A stretch of DNA of 64,000 nt from Chelonoidis abingdonii. Lineage: Eukaryota; Chordata; Testudines; Testudinidae. The notes beneath the pieces were generated by a model that saw nothing but the letters and a program-made list of their open reading frames with translations, searched no databases and was not told the origin of the DNA. Every line of letters starts with the position of its first letter. Positions within the stretch are counted from its first letter, which is position 1. The DNA lies in contig NC_133770.1 in NCBI RefSeq assembly GCF_003597395.2, forward strand, positions 295,867,618-295,931,617. The letters run 5' to 3'. The translations under genes and the position numbers were made by a program. This document shows, piece after piece, positions 57,251 to 64,000 of this stretch.

Positions 57251-58048
57251 CAGGGGTGGGCAAACTACAGCCCACGGGCCACATCCGGCCCGCAGGACCG
57301 TCCTTCCCGGCCCCTGAGCTCCTAGCCTGGGTGGCTAGCCCCTGGCCCCTCCCCTATTGTCCCCCTCCCTTGCAGCCTCAGCTCGCCCCGCTGCCGGCAC
57401 AATGCTCTGGGCGGTGGGGCTGAGAGCTCCTGGGACAGTGCACCTGGAGAGCCTGGCCTGACCCCGGTCTCTGTGCTGCTTGGTGGCGGCAGCGGCAGTG
57501 GCAGCAGTGTGGCCGAGCTCCAGCCAGGCAGCGCAGCTGTAGTGACGCCAGCCACTAGTGCTCCAGGCAGCATGGTAAGGGGGCAGGGGCAGAGGGGACT
57601 GGATAGAGGGCAGAGGAGTTTGGGCTGGTGGTCAGGGGTTTGGGGTGTGGACAGTGGTCAGGGGAGAAACAGGGGGTTGAATGGGGGCAGGATTTCCCGG
57701 GGGCAGTCAGGAAGGGGGGTGGATGGGACAGCAGGGGGCAGTCAGGGGACAGGGAGGAAGGAGTGGTTGGATGGGGCAGCGGTCCCAGAGGGCTGTAAGG
57801 AATGAGAGGACGGGTTGGATGGGGTGGCGGTGGTCCAGGGTTGGCAGGGGACAGGGAGCAGAGGTGTGTGGCTGGGGCAGGGGTCCCAGAGGGGCTATCA
57901 GGAAATGAGGGGGTTGGATGGGGCAGGAGCACCGGGGGGGGGTAGATAGTAGGTGGGGGCCGGGCCACGACCTCCTCCCCTAACTGGCCCTCCACACAAT
58001 TTCCGAAACCCGATGCAGCCCTCAGGCCAAAAAATTTGCCCGCCCCTG
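57251..58048. mobile_element. hAT element, 'gtgggcaaact' family, perfect 8-bp duplication ATTTAAAT
   Basis: It begins caggggtgggcaaactacag and ends aatttgcccgcccctg. ATTTAAAT flanks it at 57243-57250 and 58049-58056. This is the best-preserved member of the family in the window. Its long G-rich half (57560-57960) carries 'ggatggggcag' style near-repeats that open spurious frames on both strands. Confidence 0.94.
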
Positions 58049-58214
58049 ATTTAAATGCTGAATCGCCCAGAAAGCAGGATTTAGGATGATTCCATCAGAT
58101 GTGGGAGCAACGCATGCCTGCATACTGGAGATCACAAAATGCAAGAGGGAAGAAACACCTTTGCAGATACACTATTGACTGATGCAATGTTCTGAAAGTT
58201 AAGACCTGAGGAAG

Positions 58215-58440
58215 AGCATAAGGATGGCCCAGTAGTTAGGGTGCTTACTTGGGAGACCTGGCTTCAATTCCCTGCTCTGCTACATACTCCCTGTGCGACC
58301 TTTAGCAAGTCACGTTCCCACCTGTAAAATGAGGATAATAGCACTGCCCTGCCTCACAGAGGCGAGTTATGAGGATAAATATATTAAAGATTGTAAGGTG
58401 CTCAGACACTATGAAAATGAGATCAGAAACACAGTTATAA
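58215..58440 (+). repeat. MIR SINE
   Basis: The MIR order in plus orientation: ggcccagtagttagggtgct, gacctggcttcaattccctg, ctgctctgctacatactccc, tagcaagtcacgttcccacc, tgtaaaatgaggataatagc, ctcacagaggcgagttatga. Confidence 0.88.
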
Positions 58441-59552
58441 TAGGACTAACAAGACACACATGCTGAACCCTGAGATATACAATGGAGAAAGGGAACCACC
58501 TCTGAACAAAACATCTGTAACATCAGCTAGAAAGCTGCCACAAACTTAATAAGAAGTACACTGTATCGTGAAGTGCTGATCTGGTAAACAGGCCAGAACC
58601 TGGCTGATAGTTCCTGGCCCCATCTGCAGCCCCACATCTCCTACGGTAACACAATGGCAATTTCATTATTTATTTTAGAGGCGCTGCTATTTTAGCTTTA
58701 AACCTCTGGTGCAGTTTAGAGTTTCCACACGTGAACAACCGATTCTTACTCTGGGACTGTTCAGGAGGGATGCAACTGCGAGAGTAACAAGTATAAGCTC
58801 CCTATTGAAAAAAGCAATTTAAGAAGAACACATTCCCATTTCCAAGTGAAATGGAGATTCCAGAGCTCAGCTACTTACTGACGCCATAAAAAGGAAGAGA
58901 GAGGGGAGGAAGAACATGAAAGACAGTTGTGGCTAATAAAAATTATATGTTTCAGACTTCATAAAGCTTAGTGTTAAAATATTACGATTCACCTAGATAA
59001 AATATGAGGTTGCCAATATGCAGTAAATATTTTGCATGCCCTGATGCTAATACAGTTCAGTGCCAGGAGTGAGGAAAGGTGAATTGTAATTATAGCTGAT
59101 ATATTGAAGGCAGCATGGAGTTTTTGGTACAAGTGTTGCAGAAACACATGTGCAAATCAATTCTCCTCCACTTTAGTTTCCATTTTTTTTTCTTTTCCAT
59201 TCACTTGCTTCCATCATCCCCTTAGAAGGCATCAAGAAAAAAACCAACCCTCCATTGCTTCCACTTTTGCTTCTCGCATTTGGAGAACATCAATTAATTA
59301 TTTCTATTTTCTCAATTTTCTAAAGTAGCAGCAGCCAACACAAGTGCTTGTGATTTTTGTTCCATAGTTTCAAACAAGCGTCAGAACATTTCCCCACAAA
59401 ACTGCACATGAAATCACATCTGTGTATACAAACCAGGTGTTTCGGCACCCAGCTACCCAATATGAGTGAGCAAAGTGTGTTTGCATGCAATTTTATGGAA
59501 TCACAGTCCCCTGAAAATGTGATCCGAAGCATTTGTAAAGCCCTGGAAATAG
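58441..59552. other. Intronic sequence, nothing recognised
   Basis: AT-rich unique-looking sequence without supported features. Confidence 0.5.
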
Positions 59553-59566
59553 TGAGTGCTTAATAG

Positions 59567-59688
59567 CAGCGAAGTGGGTATTCACCCACGAAAGCTCATG
59601 CTCCAATATGTCTGTTAGTCTATAAGGTGCCACAGGACTCTTTGCTGCTTTTACAGATCCAGACTAACACGGCTACCCCTCTGATATT
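59567..59688 (+). mobile_element. Truncated Penelope-like 3' end with 14-bp duplication
   Basis: It has a single arm (gtattcacccacgaaagctc, atgctccaatatgtctgtta, gtctataaggtgccacagga) continuing to the family 3' terminus. It is flanked by TGAGTGCTTAATAG (59553-59566 and 59689-59702). It is truncated just before the loop, so no palindrome is present. Confidence 0.9.
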
Positions 59689-59789
59689 TGAGTGCTTAAT
59701 AGTTCACTTTGCTGCAGATGGTGGAATTAAAGTCCTAGCTTTGATTGATCACACCAAAATGATGGGAGGGGTTCTTTTTAAAAGTATTT

Positions 59790-59945
59790 CCAATTGTTTA
59801 TTTGTATTACGACAACACATACAGGACCCAAACGAGATCAGTGCCTCATTGTGCTAACACTCTTCAAACACGTAGTGCGAGACAGGCCCTGCCCCAAAGA
59901 GCTTACAATCTAAACAGACAAGAGGGAGAGTTGAAAGAGATATTG
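59790..59945 (+). repeat. Ancient amniote interspersed repeat, unnamed
   Basis: 'tttgtattacgacaac..catacaggaccc..ctcattgtgctaac..gagacaggccctgccccaaagagcttacaatctaaac' is a recognisable old repeat type. Its reverse complement is at 60960-61045 and a scrap is at 55425-55465. I cannot give the family name with confidence. Confidence 0.5.
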
Positions 59946-60499
59946 GTGAAGTGACTAATGTGAGGTCTAACAAGAGGGCAGTGGCAGGGCTGAGAACAGA
60001 AACGAAGTCACTTCAGTTCCATTCCAGAGTCATTGCCATTTGATCTCACTGCCTTTTTTCCCCCTTAATTTTCCACGTCTTAATAAGGAGATGAAATTTG
60101 TTTAAATTTAAGAACTGGATGTTCCATGTGAAGTTTTCAAGAGAAACCAAAAGCCTTTAAATATATTAAAAAACAAACAACCACAGCACATACATAGCAG
60201 CTTTTATACATGGACTTTTCAGATAGATTGAATGCAAGGCCCTGTGCAGATCTCATCATCCAAATACATTAGCTAATTTATCCTATATGAGGAAGAAAAA
60301 CATTATGCTCATGTAGGCATGGACTGGCGGAATGATTTGCCATGGAAGGAGTCAGAATCAGAGCTTGGAAGAAGCAATAACTCAGGAGTTCACAGCTCTC
60401 ATTCTCATGTTTACCAGCATTTGGTCTGTTTCACCCCATGTATTTCACCAGTGGTAGAAGTGATTCTTGTATCTGCAGCTTGCAATGCACATTGGATTG
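59946..60499. other. Intronic spacer
   Basis: Nothing recognised. Confidence 0.5.
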
Positions 60500-60776
60500 C
60501 GGGACCATCCTGCCTTGCCCTTGAGCTCCCAGCCTGGAAGGCTAGCCCCCAGCCCGGAAGGCTAGCCCCCAAGCCCCTCCCCTGCTGTCCCCCCTCCTCC
60601 ACAGCCCCAACTCACCATGCCGCCAGCGCTCTGGGTGGTGGGGCTGCGAGCTCCTGCTGGGCAGTGCAGCTGCGAGAGCCGCCGGCCTGCCCCGGTGCTC
60701 AATCCCGAGCAGGAGCTTGCAGGCCGGCTTAAAACAGCTTGTGGGCCAGATTCAGCCCGTGATTTGCCCACCTCTT
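60500..60776. mobile_element. Truncated hAT element, 'gtgggcaaact' family, with internal tandem duplication
   Basis: It lacks the left end but keeps the GC-rich body and the right end ('ccagattcagcccgtgatttgcccacctcttg'). The segment agcctggaaggctagccccc is repeated in tandem as agcccggaaggctagccccc (60530-60570). Confidence 0.75.
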
Positions 60777-60959
60777 GTCTAACCCATTCTTAAAAACCTC
60801 CAGTGATGGAGACAAAGACCTGTCAGAAATGGTCTATTTATTACTTCGGTCTGCCTTGAAAAAAGCCAACAAAAATTGTGTTTGCCCTGCACCATTTTCA
60901 TTATAATTACAGCCCACAAAGTGTTATTTAGATTGTAAACTGTTGCAGACAGGAGCATC

Positions 60960-61070
60960 TCTTTGTTCTCTGTTAACGCAGTGCATAGCGCAATTGGGAT
61001 CTAAGACTTGACTGGGGCTCCTAGATGCTACCACAGTACAAAGAAGAAGAAAAGAAGAAGAAAGGAATAC
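60960..61070 (-). repeat. Ancient repeat tail plus (GAA)n run
   Basis: 'gcagtgcatagcgcaattgggatctaagacttgactggggctcctagatgctaccacagtac' is the reverse complement of the repeat at 59790-59945. It is followed by a GAA-rich run (61040-61066). Confidence 0.5.
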
Positions 61071-61317
61071 ATAAATTATAGATATAATAAACAAGATGCA
61101 TCAATGCAAGGGGTTTTTCCCCAGAATATTACTCTTTTAGCCAGGCTTTGAATACAACAAACTACCAGAGCAGATTTGATTAAAAGCTTCAACATCCATC
61201 AGTGGCTGAAAGGCAGTGCTGTCGCATGCGTGTAATTTGAAAGTCATGTGTGTAAAAGTGGCCGAGAACGTAAAAATTGTCCACTAACAGACTACAAATC
61301 CCAGTAATGACTGAAAA
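61071..61317. other. Intronic spacer
   Basis: Nothing recognised. Confidence 0.5.
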
Positions 61318-64000
61318 CAAACGGTTACCGACCTTTCGTAACTGTTGTTCTTTGAGATGTGTGGCTCACATCCAATCCATTCTAGGTGTGTGAGTGCCCA
61401 GAATGAGTCTGAGGCCCCCTTTTGCTTTCAGGATTAGGAAGTAGTGGGAATAGAGCCCTTTTGCCTTCATGTCCCGAGGGATCTCCTCCACTGCCCCCAG
61501 GTTCAGGAAGTTCTCAACCTCTTAGACAAGGAGTTGTTCATGAGAAGGGTCCCTGAAGAGGGACAAGGAGACGGGGTGGGAGTGATGGGTGATTGAAAAT
61601 TGCAAGGTATAGCCCCGAGATACTATGTCAAACACCCAGCGGTCCGAGGTGACCTGCGACTAGGCCAAATGGCAGGGCCGAAGATGGTTGAGGAAAGAAT
61701 AAGGTGGATCCAGAGAATTGCAGACCGTCACCCTCGAGCGCACCTTCAAAATGAGCACTTCTGGCCCACAGGATGCTTTGCCTGGCCAGGCTGCACAGGT
61801 GAGCGGGAGGAGGAAGGGCAGTGATGAAGAATGCTCATGTCTATCCCATCTCCTTGCAGACCCCTAACGAGGCTTCCAAGGCCTTAGCAACGAGGTGGCT
61901 GGAACTGCTTCCACGCAGACTGCGGCGTATGCTTGCCCAGCGCGCGAAAAGTGGGCGGAGTGTCCTTCTACCCATACAGCCTCGCATTCATCTGCTCCGC
62001 AAAGAGTCCATTCCCATCGAACAGAAGGCCCTGGGTAAAGGTCTGCATCTCTTGGGACAGGCCAGCGGGCTGAAACTGTGCCTCAAGACCATCACCGAAG
62101 CGACCACCTCGTCCCACACCATCTGGAGAGAGCACCTAGCCACCGCAGAGCCCTACTCCACTAGGGTGCCAAATTTCTGGGTCAGACCTTGAGGAAGGGA
62201 CTCCTTGAATTTATGGACGGAGTTCCATACATTAAAATTGTACCTACCCAAGAGAGCCTGATGGTTCACCACCCAGAATTGCAGGCTGACTGTCAAATAA
62301 ATCTTTGTCACAAAAAGGTCCAGTCTTTTGGCCTCTTTATTTTTGGGAGGTGAACTAGTGTTTCATTGAGATAACCAGCGAGCCTGGAGGTGGGCGAGCA
62401 TAAAGGTACTCAAACCCTTTGGCCGGGGTGAAGTACTTTTTTTCAGCCCTTTTGGAGGTGGAGGGATCGATGATGGAGTTTGCCAGAGGGCCTTGGCAAT
62501 TTTCAGGACCCCATCATGCACTGTTAGTGCAACACGGGCAGGGGTAGAGGCTGAGAGGACATTAAACAAGGTATCTGCCTGCTTCACCATCTCCTCCCAC
62601 CTCTAAGCCCAAGTTCTCGGACACCCATTGAAGCAGGGCCTGATGTTCTTTAAAATCGTACAGTGGGATGGCCCTCAAGGGTCCCATGACCTCCTTGTCC
62701 AGGGATGAGGACGACAACTGTACCGCCAGGGAAGGCTCTGGGGCATCATCCCCTATGGGGGATGGGGGGGGTTCAGGGTGGGCACTGTCTGCTCTACCCC
62801 GACCTCTGAGTGGGTCTCATGCTCTGAGCCTGGTGCCGCTACTATTACTCCAAAGTGGTGGCAGATGAGTGGTGCAAAGGTAAAATCGTCACCACCGGCA
62901 TGCCCAATGCACTCCAATAAGGCTACTGCGCTGGCCCCTGGACAAGTTGCAAAGGCAGCGCCGTAGAAGTCGACCTGGCATTAGGTGCCCAATTGCGCCG
63001 GTGGGGTCATGGCGAAGGGCTGAACTGCCCTTCCGGTGACTACAGTGGGGTCGTTGATACCTTTGTCTACCTGCTGAGCATCGTTGCCGGAGTCCGGTGT
63101 TTGGAGTGGGAGGATCAGTGCCAATATCGAGAGGGCGACGGCTGGGGGGACCGGAACCACAAAAGGAAGTGCAGCCATGGGGCAGGCAACCGGGGATCTG
63201 TGCCAAGAGGATGATCGGCAGGAGGGCAAAGGTGCAAGTAGAATGGAGAAGGGAGGGTGCGCACTAGAGGATCTGGGCCATAACGCCGGAGATCTGTGAT
63301 GTGGAGATGGAGAGTGCTGCCTTGTTTTGGGGGATCAGCAGCACTCCACGTCCCCCTGAGGGGTTTAGCGGATGGCTTGCCTTCCTAGGGAGCCTTTACC
63401 ACTTCCCGTGGCACGGCGGAGGCCTCTGCTCTCTCAGCACTGGGGGAGCTTGGAAAGGTATCGATGCCGCCAGAAGTTTGGGTTCCCTACCAATTCCAGA
63501 AGTTGGTGGTGGATCCTTTAAGGAGCTAAGGGCCCCAACCAGGAAGGCACCTCTATGTGGCTCTGGAGTGGCAGGGGGGCCTGAACTGGGTCCTTTGCCC
63601 AATGCCCCATGGCCTTTCTTGTTCGATGATGGGGAGCAGTGCTTCTTTGTTTTCTTTCTGGTGAGAAGTGCTGGGCGGAGGCCAGTGCTGGGGGTGCCCT
63701 GCACACTGAGGCTGAGGTACTAGGTAAATCTTGGCGGGACAGTTCGGAAGCCGGATGAAAGCCAGCCTCCATGAGGAGACCACGCAAACTAATAACCCAC
63801 ACTTTCTGAGTCCTGGGTTGAAAATTTTTACAAATACGACACTTGTCCTTCACATGTAATTCCCACAGGCACTTGAGGCAGCTGCTGTGGTGGTCACTTA
63901 CAGGCATAGAACTGTTACAGTCCGCACAGGGCTTAAACCCCAGAGACCAAGGCATGCCCCACCTGGGGCAAAGTCCCCCGCTGACACTCTAACTCCTAAC
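61318..64000 (-). mobile_element. DIRS-like (tyrosine-recombinase) retroelement, gag region, runs off the right edge
   Basis: On the minus strand the frame at 63955-63518 begins with a Cys/His-rich segment (CADCNSSMP, SSCLKCLWELHVKDKCRICK) of the type at the start of DIRS-like gag proteins. Downstream, across many frame changes, gag-like sequence continues to about 62200 (for example DLFVTKIYLTV and HQALLGRYNFNVWNSVHKFK near 62210-62330). At the left edge 'aacggttaccgacctttcgtaactgttgttctttgagatgtg' is a terminal or splice-adjacent sequence common with this element type. Reverse transcriptase, RNase H and recombinase are absent here. DIRS is my best reading; an LTR-element gag is the alternative. 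Confidence 0.6.

Noticed and set aside
57555..57995. 146-residue proline-rich minus-strand ORF and its plus-strand partner
   Set aside because: Both fall inside the hAT element bounded by perfect ATTTAAAT duplications. They reflect the G-rich body.
57251..58048. Possible CpG island or promoter
   Set aside because: High GC is explained by the transposon body. No exon or start site is near.
61821..62192. 123-residue plus-strand ORF with basic residues
   Set aside because: Antisense to the DIRS-like gag, whose minus-strand reading accounts for the sequence better.

Overview
This is vertebrate nuclear DNA, almost certainly from a turtle and probably a cryptodire. The support is the repeat content: many CR1 LINE copies with the short octamer-like 3' ends, a tRNA-headed SINE with a CR1-like tail, several foldback hAT families with exact 8-bp target duplications, Penelope-like element 3' ends, a large PIF/Harbinger element, a DIRS-like gag, and ancient MIR copies. 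No bacterial genes, CRISPR arrays, rRNA genes or free-standing tRNA genes were seen.

The window lies inside one host gene on the minus strand, which I identify as TSNARE1 (t-SNARE domain-containing 1). Two coding exons are visible. The upstream one is at 54729-54806 (78 bp) and the downstream one at 39454-39523 (70 bp). Both have canonical AG/GT borders with pyrimidine tracts. Their phases join exactly: one ends on the G and the next begins with TG of a shared valine codon. The intron between them is about 15.2 kb. I found no further exons, so the rest of the gene should lie outside the window on both sides.

Layout: 1-840 CR1 fragments; 840-2610 two DNA-transposon relics; 3129-8695 a decayed autonomous Harbinger element holding a Myb-like gene, a transposase pseudogene, a nested solo LTR and a nested hAT-like element; 9590-15400 a cluster of DNA transposons, an LTR and a Penelope palindrome; 18680-20200 a long CR1 with reverse transcriptase; 22400-23700 an LTR-like block; 26050-28490 two hAT elements; 30460-36370 a SINE, nested CR1s and Penelope 3' ends; 38445-41480 a hAT element, the TSNARE1 exon and a solo LTR with a perfect 5-bp duplication; 42330-45100 CR1, L2-like and foldback repeats; 48640-51890 MIR, CR1 and a Penelope copy with its GIY-YIG domain; 52440-54131 hAT and LTR; 54729-54806 the other TSNARE1 exon; 56822-58048 two hAT elements; 61318-64000 a DIRS-like gag running off the right edge.

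The host gene encodes a SNARE-family membrane-trafficking protein. None of the mobile elements appears intact. The most informative structures are the nested Harbinger element with its 1.4-kb CpG-dense anomalous core, the Penelope 3'-end palindromes that share a fixed junction, and the exact boundaries that target duplications give to the hAT families.
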